In this document: positions 17,778 through 25,957 of the stretch, in pieces
Layout: every line of letters begins with the position of its first letter
Numbering within the stretch: the first letter of the stretch is position 1
Assembly (NCBI GenBank): GCA_963664035.2
Contig: OY760867.2
Span: forward strand, 248,001-312,000
DNA from: G958296245 sp963664035
Lineage (GTDB): Bacteria > Chloroflexota > Dehalococcoidia > Lucifugimonadales > G958296245
Length of the DNA stretch: 64,000 nucleotides
Direction of reading: 5' to 3'
Program-made: the position numbers and the translations under genes
Notes under the pieces: generated by a model
The model's database searches: none
Told to the model about the DNA's origin: nothing
The model's input: the letters and a program-made list of their open reading frames with translations, nothing else

Positions 17778-18815
17778 ATGCAACGACCCATATTCAAGCC
17801 CATAGGCTCCAGCGTCGAAGACCTCGACACCCCGGCGCTGGTCGTAGACCTCGATGCGCTCGACCGGAACGTCGAGGCTATGCACGCCCCCTTCCGGGAC
17901 GGCCCCGCCAGGCTGCGCCCCGCCGTCGAGCCGCACCGCTGCCCCGCCGTCGCGCATGTGCAGCTCGCCGCCGGGGGCACCGTCGGCGGCATCAGCGTCT
18001 CCACCGTCGGCCAGGCAGAGGTCTTCGCCGCCGCCGGCATCTCCGACCTCTTCGTGGCCTCCATGGTCGTGACGCCGCCCAAGATCGAGCGCCTCTGCGC
18101 CCTCGCGCGCCGCGCCAGCGTCTCCGTGGCCGCCGACGACGCGGGCAACGTCCGCGACCTGTCCGATGCCGCGGCCGCCGCGGGCGTCACCCTCGACGTC
18201 CTCGTCGCTGTCGACTCCGGGCACGGATGGTCCGGCGTCCGGCCCGGCCCGGACGCCGCCGCCCTGGCGTCGCAGGTCGCCCGGGCGCCCGGCCTCCGCC
18301 TCGCCGGCCTCATGGCCCACGACGCGCCCGGTGCGCCGGCGGGCGTCCAACGGCTGCTCGACGCGCGCCGCGACCTGGAGCGCAACGGCCTGGAAGTGCG
18401 GACCGTCAGCGCCGCCACGGCCCTCGACGGCATCACCGAGGTGCGCGCCGGCTCATACGCCCTGGGCGACCTGCGGCAACGCGGCCGCTTCGAGACCGCC
18501 GCCCGCGTGCTCGGCTCCGTCACCAGCCTCCCCGAGCCCGGCGTCATCATCACCGACACAGGGCGCAAGGCCATCGGCAACGACACAGGTGAGCCTTCCA
18601 TCGACAACGTGCCCGGTGCGAAGCTCCGCAGCCTGAGCGCCGAGCACGGCCTCATCGACGTCGATGGCCCCGTCGAGACCGTCCTCGGCGCCCCGGTCTG
18701 GTACACTCCGTGGGACATCGGCGCCTGCGTGAACCTCTACGACTACATCTACGCGGTCAGGAACGACAGGCTGGAGGCCGTACTCGAAGTCCAGGCGCGC
18801 GGACGCTACCGTTAA
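17778..18815 (+). CDS. D-threonine aldolase/alanine racemase-fold protein lacking PLP lysine
   Basis: 345 residues from the ATG at 17778. The order of motifs follows the DSD1/D-threonine aldolase family: DTPALVVDLDALDRNV, the barrel segment with VQLAAGGTVGGISVSTVGQAEVFAAAG, LDVLVAVDSGHGWSGVRPG, RAGSYALGDLRQ and VNLYDYIYAV. Where the family has RPHxKTHK, with the PLP-binding lysine, this protein has RPAVEPHR, so neither lysine is present. The C-terminal metal motif (normally His and Cys in PNHVCP) is also changed, to PWDIGAC. It is probably not an active PLP enzyme of the usual type. GC content and frame are normal, so it does not look like a decaying gene. Confidence 0.75.
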   Translation: MQRPIFKPIGSSVEDLDTPALVVDLDALDRNVEAMHAPFRDGPARLRPAVEPHRCPAVAHVQLAAGGTVGGISVSTVGQAEVFAAAGISDLFVASMVVTPPKIERLCALARRASVSVAADDAGNVRDLSDAAAAAGVTLDVLVAVDSGHGWSGVRPGPDAAALASQVARAPGLRLAGLMAHDAPGAPAGVQRLLDARRDLERNGLEVRTVSAATALDGITEVRAGSYALGDLRQRGRFETAARVLGSVTSLPEPGVIITDTGRKAIGNDTGEPSIDNVPGAKLRSLSAEHGLIDVDGPVETVLGAPVWYTPWDIGACVNLYDYIYAVRNDRLEAVLEVQARGRYR

Positions 18816-18830
18816 ACCCTGGCCCAATAG

Positions 18831-18930
18831 CTATACGACCCCATAGGGGCTATACGACCCCGTAGGGGCTGGTTTCAAACCAGCCCAGGCTATACGATCC
18901 CGTAGGGGCTGGTTTCAAACCAGCCCAGGC
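18831..18930. repeat. three tandem copies of the GGCTGGTTTCAAACCAGCC palindrome element
   Basis: A unit of about 50 bp, ctatacgaccccgtaggggc followed by the palindrome, occurs twice in full with a third truncated copy at the start. It lies between the aldolase-like gene and the first Asp-box gene, 20 bp before the latter's AAGGAGG site, so it forms part of that operon's leader. Confidence 0.85.
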
Positions 18931-18950
18931 TCGGCAGAAGGAGGCCAAGC

Positions 18951-19985
18951 GTGTACAGGTCCCCAACCCGCCGCTGGGTAGACCCCAGGTGTACCGTCCT
19001 GGACATGCCCGACGGCATCATCGGCCCATTCGTGAAGCTGGACGGCGACGGCCTGCTCACCGTCAAGGACGGCGCGGTCCGAAGGTCCTACGACGACGGC
19101 AACACCTGGTCGACCCCGGAGCCCATATACGACGGCCCGGGCCCCGGCGTCCCATCATCCGGCCTGCTCCTACGCACCCAGACCGGCGTCATCGTCCTCG
19201 CGTTCGTCGACAACAGCAACTTCTACTGGTTCTGGGACGACGACACCCGCAAACCCGCCGAGAACGTCCGCAGCAACGTCTGGACCGTCCGGAGCGACGA
19301 CGAGGGCCGCACCTGGACCGACCGCCAGATGATCATGGAGGGCTTCAACGGCGCCCTCATCACCATGATCGAGACCCGCAGCGGCAAGATCGTCGTCCCC
19401 GTACAGAAGCTCTGGTACGACCCAGGCCGACACGTCACACCCACCTACGTCTCCGCAGACGACGCCAGGACCTGGCAGGTCAGCAACGTCATCGACCTCG
19501 GCGGCGACGGTCACCACGACGGCTCCTACGAGGCCACCCTCGTCGAGCTGCGCGACGGCCGCCTGTGGATGCTCATCAGGACCAACTGGGACTACTTCTG
19601 GGAGGCCATCTCCGAGGACGACGGCCTCCACTGGCTCGAGTTCCGACCCACCGCCATCGACGCCAGCAGCTCCCCCGGCTACGTGGCCCGCCTCGCCAGC
19701 GGACGCCTCTTCCTGGCCTGGAACCGCCTCTACCCCCAGGGCGAGAGCTACGGCCCCCGCAGGGCATGGCACTACTCCGACGTGCCCGCAAGCTGGCACC
19801 GCCAGGAGCTCGCCGTCGCCTTCTCCGACGACGACGGCAAGACATGGACCGACCCCGAGGTGATCGCCCGCGACCCGTACCGCCTCTCGTACACCGGCGT
19901 CTTCGAGCGCAGGCCGGGGGAGATATGGGTCTACGCCGGACAGGGCAACTTCCTCGGAAGCATCCGCGAGCAGGACTTCGTATAG
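18951..19985 (+). CDS. Asp-box (sialidase-like) propeller protein 1
   Basis: 344 residues from a GTG with AAGGAGG upstream. First of five adjacent paralogs. Asp-box motifs (S/x-x-D-x-G-x-T-W) are seen at SYDDGNTW, SDDEGRTW, SADDARTW and SDDDGKTW, indicating a six-bladed beta-propeller of the BNR/sialidase class. Conserved stretches shared with the paralogs include GLLLRTQTG, GDGHHDG and LIRTNWDYFWEAIS. There is no signal peptide, and I cannot see the FRIP motif of true sialidases, so enzymatic activity on sialic acid is unproven. This is the most divergent copy at the N-terminus. Confidence 0.85.
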   Translation: MYRSPTRRWVDPRCTVLDMPDGIIGPFVKLDGDGLLTVKDGAVRRSYDDGNTWSTPEPIYDGPGPGVPSSGLLLRTQTGVIVLAFVDNSNFYWFWDDDTRKPAENVRSNVWTVRSDDEGRTWTDRQMIMEGFNGALITMIETRSGKIVVPVQKLWYDPGRHVTPTYVSADDARTWQVSNVIDLGGDGHHDGSYEATLVELRDGRLWMLIRTNWDYFWEAISEDDGLHWLEFRPTAIDASSSPGYVARLASGRLFLAWNRLYPQGESYGPRRAWHYSDVPASWHRQELAVAFSDDDGKTWTDPEVIARDPYRLSYTGVFERRPGEIWVYAGQGNFLGSIREQDFV

Positions 19986-20003
19986 ACAGCAGGAGGATAA
20001 CCG

Positions 20004-21032
20004 ATGGCAACGAGCGGAACCCTGGACCCCAGATGCACCCGGCTGGACCTGCCGGAAAACGTGCACGCCGACATGGTCAACCTCCCCGACGGCGGCATCC
20101 TCACCGTCATCGACAACACCGTCCTGGTCAGCGAGGACGGCGGCAAGTCCTGGTGCGAACGCGGCCCCGTCTGCACCGGCCCGCCCCCCGGAGTGCCCCG
20201 CTCCGGCATGCTCCTGCGCACCCAGAACGACTGGATCGTCATGGTCTACGTCGATACCGACGCCTTCATATGGAACTGGAACGACGAGACCAGGAGCGCC
20301 GACCCCAACGCCAGGCTGGACGTCTGGGCCATACGCAGCCCCGACGGCGGCAGGACGTGGCTCGACCGCCAGCGCATCTACGAGGGCTACTGCGGCGCGC
20401 TCATCAACATGGTCGAGTTGAACCGCGGCGGCATCGTCGCGCCCGTCCAGGTCTTCCTCCGCGACCCCGACCGACACGCCATGTCCTCCTACAGGTCCGA
20501 GGACGACGGCCTCACCTGGTCCCACGCCAACATCATCGACGTGGGAGGCAACGGCCACCACGACGGCGCAATGGAAGCCACCGTCGCCGAGCTGACCAAC
20601 GGCAGCCTGCTCATGCTCATCCGCACCAACTTCGACTACTTCTGGGAGTCCATCTCCACCGACCAGGGCCGCTCATGGCGCATCCTCCAAAAGACAGCCC
20701 TGGACGCCAGCAGCGCCCCGGGCCGGCTCCTACGCCTCGCCAGCGGCAGGCTCTGCCTCGTCTGGAACCGCCTCCAGGCGTCCGACGGCTCACCCCCCGA
20801 GAGGAGGTCCGGCCAGTACTCCGAGGCGGAGGCAAGCTGGTTCAGGGACGAGCTCTCCATCGCCTTCTCCGACGACGACGCCCAGACCTGGTCCGACCCC
20901 CAGGTCGTCGCAACCCGCCACGAGCGCCCCTTCCCCTGCTACCCGCGCATGTTCGAGCCCACCCCCGGCGTCGTCTGGGTCACCGCCGGAGCCATGAAGT
21001 TCAGCCTGGACGAAGCCGACTTCACCGCCTGA
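20004..21032 (+). CDS. Asp-box propeller protein 2
   Basis: 342 residues, 18 bp after copy 1, with AGGAGG before the ATG. Asp-boxes: SEDGGKSW, SPDGGRTW, SEDDGLTW and SDDDAQTW. It shares roughly nine residues in ten with copy 3, including long identical stretches, so the two arose by recent duplication or are kept alike by gene conversion. The conserved core GNGHHDGAMEATVAEL and RTNFDYFWESIS is the same as in all copies. Cytoplasmic by lack of signal peptide. Confidence 0.85.
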   Translation: MATSGTLDPRCTRLDLPENVHADMVNLPDGGILTVIDNTVLVSEDGGKSWCERGPVCTGPPPGVPRSGMLLRTQNDWIVMVYVDTDAFIWNWNDETRSADPNARLDVWAIRSPDGGRTWLDRQRIYEGYCGALINMVELNRGGIVAPVQVFLRDPDRHAMSSYRSEDDGLTWSHANIIDVGGNGHHDGAMEATVAELTNGSLLMLIRTNFDYFWESISTDQGRSWRILQKTALDASSAPGRLLRLASGRLCLVWNRLQASDGSPPERRSGQYSEAEASWFRDELSIAFSDDDAQTWSDPQVVATRHERPFPCYPRMFEPTPGVVWVTAGAMKFSLDEADFTA

Positions 21033-21088
21033 AGGGCAGGACCGGCGCCACGTGCATGACTTCGCATAAGTAGTCAGGAGGAGAACCG

Positions 21089-22108
21089 ATGGGAACCCTG
21101 GACCTCCGATGCACGCCACTTGACCTCCCGGAGAGGGTGTACGCCAACATGGTCCGCCTCCCCGACGGCGGCATCCTCACCGTCGTCGACAACACCGTCC
21201 TGGTCAGCGAGGACGGCGGCAAGTCCTGGTGCGAACGCGGCCCCGTCTGCACCGGCCCGCCGCCGGGAGTCCCCGGGGGCGGCATGCTCCTCCGTACGCA
21301 GAACGACTGGATCGTCATGCTCTACGTCGATACCGACGCCTTCATCTGGAACTGGAACGACGAGACCAGGAGCGCCGACCCCAACGCCAGGCTGGACGTC
21401 TGGGCCATACGCAGCCCCGACGGCGGCAGGACTTGGCTCGACCGCCAGCGCATCTACGAGGGCTACTGCGGCGCGCTCATCAACATGGTCGAGTTGGACC
21501 GCGGCGGCATAGTCGCGCCCGTCCAGGTCTTCCTCCGCGACCCTGACCGACACGCCATGACCTCCTACAGGTCCGAGGACGACGGCCTCACCTGGTCCCG
21601 CGCCAACATCATCGACGTGGGAGGCAACGGCCACCACGACGGCGCCATGGAAGCCACCGTCGCCGAGCTGACCAACGGCAGCCTGCTCATGCTCATCCGC
21701 ACCAACTTCGACTACTTCTGGGAGTCCATCTCCACCGACCAGGGCCGCTCATGGCGCGTCCTCCAAAAGACGGCCATAGACGCCAGCAGTGCGCCGGGAT
21801 GCCTGCTCCGCCTCGCCAGCGGCAGGCTCTGCCTGGCCTGGAACCGCCTCCAGGCGTCCGACGGCAGCCCGCCTCCCAGGAGGTCGGGCCAGTACTCGGA
21901 GGCCGAGGCAAGCTGGTTCAGGGACGAGCTCGCCGTCGCCTTCTCGGACGACGACGCCCAGACCTGGTCGGAGCCGCAGATCGTCGCCACCGACGACGAG
22001 CGCCCTCACCCCTGCTATCCGACGATGTTCGAACCCAGCCCCGGCCTGGTCTGGGTCACCGCCGGAAGCATGAAATTCAGCCTGAACGAAGCCGACTTCA
22101 CCCACTAG
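21089..22108 (+). CDS. Asp-box propeller protein 3
   Basis: 339 residues. Near-duplicate of copy 2: changes are scattered and mostly conservative. The 56-bp gap contains AGGAGG before the ATG. It ends with the shared tail MKFSLNEADF. The function is as for the other copies; retention of two close copies suggests dosage or different substrates. Confidence 0.85.
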   Translation: MGTLDLRCTPLDLPERVYANMVRLPDGGILTVVDNTVLVSEDGGKSWCERGPVCTGPPPGVPGGGMLLRTQNDWIVMLYVDTDAFIWNWNDETRSADPNARLDVWAIRSPDGGRTWLDRQRIYEGYCGALINMVELDRGGIVAPVQVFLRDPDRHAMTSYRSEDDGLTWSRANIIDVGGNGHHDGAMEATVAELTNGSLLMLIRTNFDYFWESISTDQGRSWRVLQKTAIDASSAPGCLLRLASGRLCLAWNRLQASDGSPPPRRSGQYSEAEASWFRDELAVAFSDDDAQTWSEPQIVATDDERPHPCYPTMFEPSPGLVWVTAGSMKFSLNEADFTH

Positions 22109-22112
22109 GGGG

Positions 22113-23183
22113 TTGGACGCCATGACCACCGACACGTCGAAGGCGCGGCGCTGGATGCACCCCAGGTGTACCCCGCTCGACCTGCCACCCGGCGTCCACG
22201 TCCCGTTGGCCGACCTGGGCGGCGGGCGCCTCATGACCGTCCAGGACGGCGCGGCCATGGCCAGCGACGACGACGGCCGAAGCTGGTCGCAGGTGGCAAG
22301 GCTGTACGACGGCCCGCCCCCCGGCGTCCCAGGGGGCGGCCTCCTGTTGCGCACGCGGCAGGGCGTGCTCGTCTTCGTATACACCGACGTGAGCGCCTTC
22401 AGGTGGGGCTGGGTCGACGAGACCCGAGAACCCATCGCAAACGTGCGCGGCGACGTCTGGACCATCCGCAGCCTGGACGGCGGCAGGACGTGGACCGACC
22501 GCCAGAAGATACTGGACGGCTACTGCGGCGCGCTCATCGACATCATCGAGACCTCCGCCGGCGACGTGGTGGTCCCCATACCGATGCTGCTCTACGGCCC
22601 CGGCCGCCACGAGACCGCCTCGTACGTGTCCGCGGACCAGGGCAGGACGTGGACCCGCAGCAACATCATCGACCTCGGCGGCCACGGACACCACGACGGC
22701 GCCGACGAGGGCACGATGGCGGAGCTGGGCGACGGCCGCGTCCTCCTGCTGCTGCGCACGAACTGGGGCCTCTTCTGGGAGGCCCTGTCCGAGGACGGCG
22801 GGCGCTCCTGGCGCACCATCCGCCCCACCGGCATCGAGGCCAGCAGCTCGCCGGGATACCTGCTACGCCTGGCAAGCGGCAGGATGTGCCTGGCATGGAA
22901 CAGGCCCCAGGCTGCCGACGGCAGCCCGCCCGTGACCAGGTCGGGCCAATACTCCCAGGACGAGGCAAGCTGGTTCAGGGACGAGCTCTCCATCGCATTC
23001 TCCGACGACGATACCCGGTCGTGGTCGGAGCCGCACGTCGTGGCCATCGACAGGGACCGCCCGCACCCCTGCTACCCGCGCATGTTCGAGCACCGCCCCG
23101 GCCTCATCTGGATCACCGCCGGAAACATGAAACTCAGCCTCGACGAAGCCGACTTCACCGCCTGGAGGAGACCGCCCCCATGA
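22113..23183 (+). CDS. Asp-box propeller protein 4
   Basis: 356 residues, 4 bp after copy 3, so clearly in one operon. Asp-boxes include SDDDGRSW, SLDGGRTW, SADQGRTW, SEDGGRSW and a degenerate SDDDTRSW. The N-terminus (RRWMHPRCTPLDLPPGVHVP) resembles copies 1 and 5. Its stop overlaps the ATG of copy 5 (ATGA). Confidence 0.85.
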   Translation: MDAMTTDTSKARRWMHPRCTPLDLPPGVHVPLADLGGGRLMTVQDGAAMASDDDGRSWSQVARLYDGPPPGVPGGGLLLRTRQGVLVFVYTDVSAFRWGWVDETREPIANVRGDVWTIRSLDGGRTWTDRQKILDGYCGALIDIIETSAGDVVVPIPMLLYGPGRHETASYVSADQGRTWTRSNIIDLGGHGHHDGADEGTMAELGDGRVLLLLRTNWGLFWEALSEDGGRSWRTIRPTGIEASSSPGYLLRLASGRMCLAWNRPQAADGSPPVTRSGQYSQDEASWFRDELSIAFSDDDTRSWSEPHVVAIDRDRPHPCYPRMFEHRPGLIWITAGNMKLSLDEADFTAWRRPPP

Positions 23184-24226
23184 CCATCGACATATCCAAG
23201 GAGCGCCGCTGGATACACCCCGACTGCGAGTATCTCGACCTGCCCCCCGACATGCTCGGCCCCTTCGTCAACCTGGACGAGCGGCGCGTCATGACCATCC
23301 ATGACGGCTGCGCCATGGTCAGCGAGGACGACGGCAAGACATGGTCCGAACCCCGCCGGCTGTACGACGGCCCGCCCCCCGGCGTCCCGGGCGGCGGCCT
23401 CCTCGCGCGCACCCAGGACGGCGTACTCGTCTTCGTATACGCCGACCACAGCACCTTCAAGTGGGGCTGGGTCGACGAGGCCCGCGAACCCATCGCCAAC
23501 GTCCGTTCCGACGTCTGGTCCATACGCAGCCTGGACGACGGCAAGACCTGGACCGACCGCCAGCAGGTGCTCGACGGCTACTGCGGCGGGCTCATAGGCA
23601 TCATCGCCACCACCGGCGGCGACGTGGTCGTCCCCGTCCCGGTGCTCCTGTACGACCCAGGCCGGCACGAGACCCCCACCTACGTATCCGCCGACCAGGG
23701 CAAGACCTGGACCCGCAGCAACATCATCGACCTCGGAGGCCACGGACACCACGACGGCGCCGACGAGGGCACCGTCGTCGAACTGAGCGACGGACGCCTG
23801 CTCATGCTGCTGCGCACCAACTGGGACTACTTCTGGGAGGCCCTCTCCGACGACGGCGGACGCTCCTGGCGCACCATCCGCCCCACCAACATCGACGCCA
23901 GCACCGCCCCCGGCTACCTCGAAAGGCTCGCCAGCGGACGCATCGCCCTCGTCTGGAACCGCCTCCACCCACAGGGCAAGAACTACTTCACCAGGCGCGC
24001 CGGCCAGTCCTCCAACGTACCCGCCAGCAGCCAACGCGAGGAACTCTCCATCGCCTTCACCTCCGACGACGGACGCACCTGGACCGAGCCCCACGTCTTC
24101 GCCGTCAACAGGGACACCCGCGTCTCATACCCCCAAATCTTCGAGCGGCGCCCCGGCGAGCTCTGGATCACCTCCAGGTTCCAAGGCGCCCTCCAAGTCA
24201 AGCTCCTAGAAAAAGACTTCGCCTGA
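23180..24226 (+). CDS. Asp-box propeller protein 5
   Basis: 348 residues from the ATG overlapping the previous stop. Asp-boxes: SEDDGKTW, SLDDGKTW, SADQGKTW, SDDGGRSW and SDDGRTW. It is closest to copy 4 in the first 250 residues, while the C-terminal third (NRLHPQGKNYFTRR) is like copy 1, a mosaic that points to recombination within the array. Last gene of the operon. Confidence 0.85.
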   Translation: MTIDISKERRWIHPDCEYLDLPPDMLGPFVNLDERRVMTIHDGCAMVSEDDGKTWSEPRRLYDGPPPGVPGGGLLARTQDGVLVFVYADHSTFKWGWVDEAREPIANVRSDVWSIRSLDDGKTWTDRQQVLDGYCGGLIGIIATTGGDVVVPVPVLLYDPGRHETPTYVSADQGKTWTRSNIIDLGGHGHHDGADEGTVVELSDGRLLMLLRTNWDYFWEALSDDGGRSWRTIRPTNIDASTAPGYLERLASGRIALVWNRLHPQGKNYFTRRAGQSSNVPASSQREELSIAFTSDDGRTWTEPHVFAVNRDTRVSYPQIFERRPGELWITSRFQGALQVKLLEKDFA

Positions 24227-24307
24227 ACCTCTCATCCATCCCCATCCATGTCCCACCCGTAGCGGCAACCCCCTACTCTTATCATGCCCATCCTGCCCAT
24301 CCATGTC

Positions 24308-24556
24308 CTACCTGCCCCTCAGCTTCGCCGACAACTCCGCGTCCGACGGCTCCACCAGCACCGAACCGTCCCCGAACACGATAGTCGGGATGCTCCGATT
24401 GCCGCCGTTCAACTCCTCCACCCGGCGCATCCCCTCCGCGTCCTGCGAAACATCCACCCACTCGTACGCCGTCTTCCGCCTGTCCAGCAACACCTTCGAC
24501 CTCCGGCAGTCCGGGCACCACATCGCCCCATACACCGTTATATCCATGTCACCCAT
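24308..24556 (-). CDS. glutaredoxin-family protein (mycoredoxin/NrdH-like)
   Basis: 82 residues; GGAGGG lies upstream of the ATG. Thioredoxin fold with active site CPDC (Cys14, Cys17) in VYGAMWCPDCRRSK, the cis-proline in RSIPTIVFGDG, and LVEPSDAEL at the end. This is the size and pattern of actinobacterial/Chloroflexota glutaredoxin-like mycoredoxins, which reduce disulfides in the cytoplasm. It is transcribed away from the defence island. Confidence 0.9.
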   Translation of the reverse strand: MGDMDITVYGAMWCPDCRRSKVLLDRRKTAYEWVDVSQDAEGMRRVEELNGGNRSIPTIVFGDGSVLVEPSDAELSAKLRGR

Positions 24557-24931
24557 CGCAACAGTCCCTCCTCATATTCGTATCCATGCCCCATACTACC
24601 CATCCACGTTCACCCCATGCCCCGCAAATTCCCACTCAGCGCCTCCACGTCCAACCCCAACCCCTCATCGAACGCAGCCGTCGCCAACCCCGCCGGCCCC
24701 CTCATCTCCCCTTCACCCGCTCCATGTCCCATCCCAGACCCTCCCATACCCAAGCATGTAGAAGCAACCCACCCCCCAATCATCCCACATCCGACAAGTC
24801 AATGACAGGGGCCGCCCAGCAGTGGGGTCAGACTCGCAGTGTGATACTCTATTGTCGCACGCCATAAGCGTATATACTTACGGTCTACTTCCCAAGTGAG
24901 CGGGAGAGTAGGGAAGTAGTCTGGGGTAACC
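24557..24931. other. intergenic region, no gene
   Basis: C-rich sequence with poor-quality short frames (proline-rich translations) up to about 24800, and then the AT-richer leader of the methyltransferase gene. I see no gene, and no copy of the tRNA-Pro 3' end that would mark an attachment site. Confidence 0.6.
24852..24919 (+). promoter_or_regulatory. possible promoter and operator of the dcm-vsr operon
   Basis: TTGTCG (24852) and TATACT (24873) could be -35/-10 boxes with short spacing. Directly downstream a 9-bp inverted repeat CTACTTCCC (24885-24893) and GGGAAGTAG (24911-24919) ends 12 bp before the ATG, covering the ribosome-binding region. It could be a self-regulation site for the methyltransferase or a translation-limiting hairpin. 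Sequence match only. Confidence 0.4.
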
Positions 24932-25957
24932 ATGTCTGCAAGTCAGGCGAAGAGAACCGCTGGCTGCCTATTTAGCGGGATGGGGGGGTTCGCCTCTGGT
25001 CTTGCCCAGGCGGGCTTCGATATCACATGGGCCAGCGATAACGATGAATTCGCCTCTGCAGCGTTCCGCCACCGGTTCCCCCATGTCCCGTTGGTTGAGA
25101 AGGATGTCAAGGACCTCTCGGTGCAAGCGGACGGGCTGGCGAATGTCGATGTCCTAGCTGCGGGGTTTCCCTGTCAGAGCTTCTCCCAAGCGGGCAACCG
25201 GCGCGGATTCGAAGATCCGCGAGGGCAGTTGTTCTTCGAGATCCCGCGTCTAATAGGGGAATTTGAATCTGAGCAGCGGCCTCCCTTAGTCATCTTGGAG
25301 AACGTACCCTATCTGCTCTACGGGGCGGAAAGAACTTGGTTCGACAATGTCCGGCGTGCGCTGCGACGCTCCGGATACTGGTTTAGGGAGGAAGCGTGCT
25401 GGACAGTAAATGTGAAAGACGCCACGGCCTTGCCCCAAGACCGAGAACGTTTGTTCATGGTTGCCGCGTCGCGCGAGTACTTCACTTACAACCCCTTCAC
25501 CCCTCCATCCTCATCTAACGGACGAAATGGCCATCTCCGGGCTCTTGACGAGTTCATAGACCGTTCCCAACCTGGGTCGCCAGATTCCTATCTGCCGAAG
25601 GACAACCGTTACTACAAGATGATCGATCGAGAGATGGCATCTGGAGAATCAGATGCGAACATCTACCAACTGAGGCGGTCATACGTTCGTGAGAAAAAGC
25701 AAGGTCTGTGCCCCACATTGACTGCCAACATGGGTATCGGCGGGCACAACGTGCCGTTTGTGCGCGACTCTTGGGGAATCCGCCGGCTAAGCGTAGAAGA
25801 GGTAGCTCTGCTACAGGGTTTCGACCCAACGGAATCGCTCTTTCCCAACATGCCCACGCCGGAGAAGTACCGCCTCTTAGGCAATGCGGTGTGTGTCCAG
25901 CTAGCTCAACTGGTGGGTCAGGCCTGCACAGATATTCTCAATGGGGAAGCAGTATGA
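24932..25957 (+). CDS. DNA (cytosine-5-)-methyltransferase
   Basis: 341 residues. C5-methyltransferase motifs in order: motif I CLFSGMGGFASGL, motif IV FPCQSFSQAG with catalytic Cys81, motif VI LENV (Glu123), motif VIII QDRERLF (169-175), the target-recognition region about 190-290, and IX/X RRLSVEEVALLQGF and YRLLGNAV. Length is typical of an orphan or type II enzyme. Its stop overlaps the next ATG (ATGA), so it is coupled to the GHKL ATPase. It probably marks self DNA; the recognition sequence cannot be read from the protein. Confidence 0.93.
   Translation: MSASQAKRTAGCLFSGMGGFASGLAQAGFDITWASDNDEFASAAFRHRFPHVPLVEKDVKDLSVQADGLANVDVLAAGFPCQSFSQAGNRRGFEDPRGQLFFEIPRLIGEFESEQRPPLVILENVPYLLYGAERTWFDNVRRALRRSGYWFREEACWTVNVKDATALPQDRERLFMVAASREYFTYNPFTPPSSSNGRNGHLRALDEFIDRSQPGSPDSYLPKDNRYYKMIDREMASGESDANIYQLRRSYVREKKQGLCPTLTANMGIGGHNVPFVRDSWGIRRLSVEEVALLQGFDPTESLFPNMPTPEKYRLLGNAVCVQLAQLVGQACTDILNGEAV

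Noticed and set aside
24284..24867. Proline-rich frames after the glutaredoxin
   Set aside because: C-rich low complexity with no ribosome site or conserved pattern.
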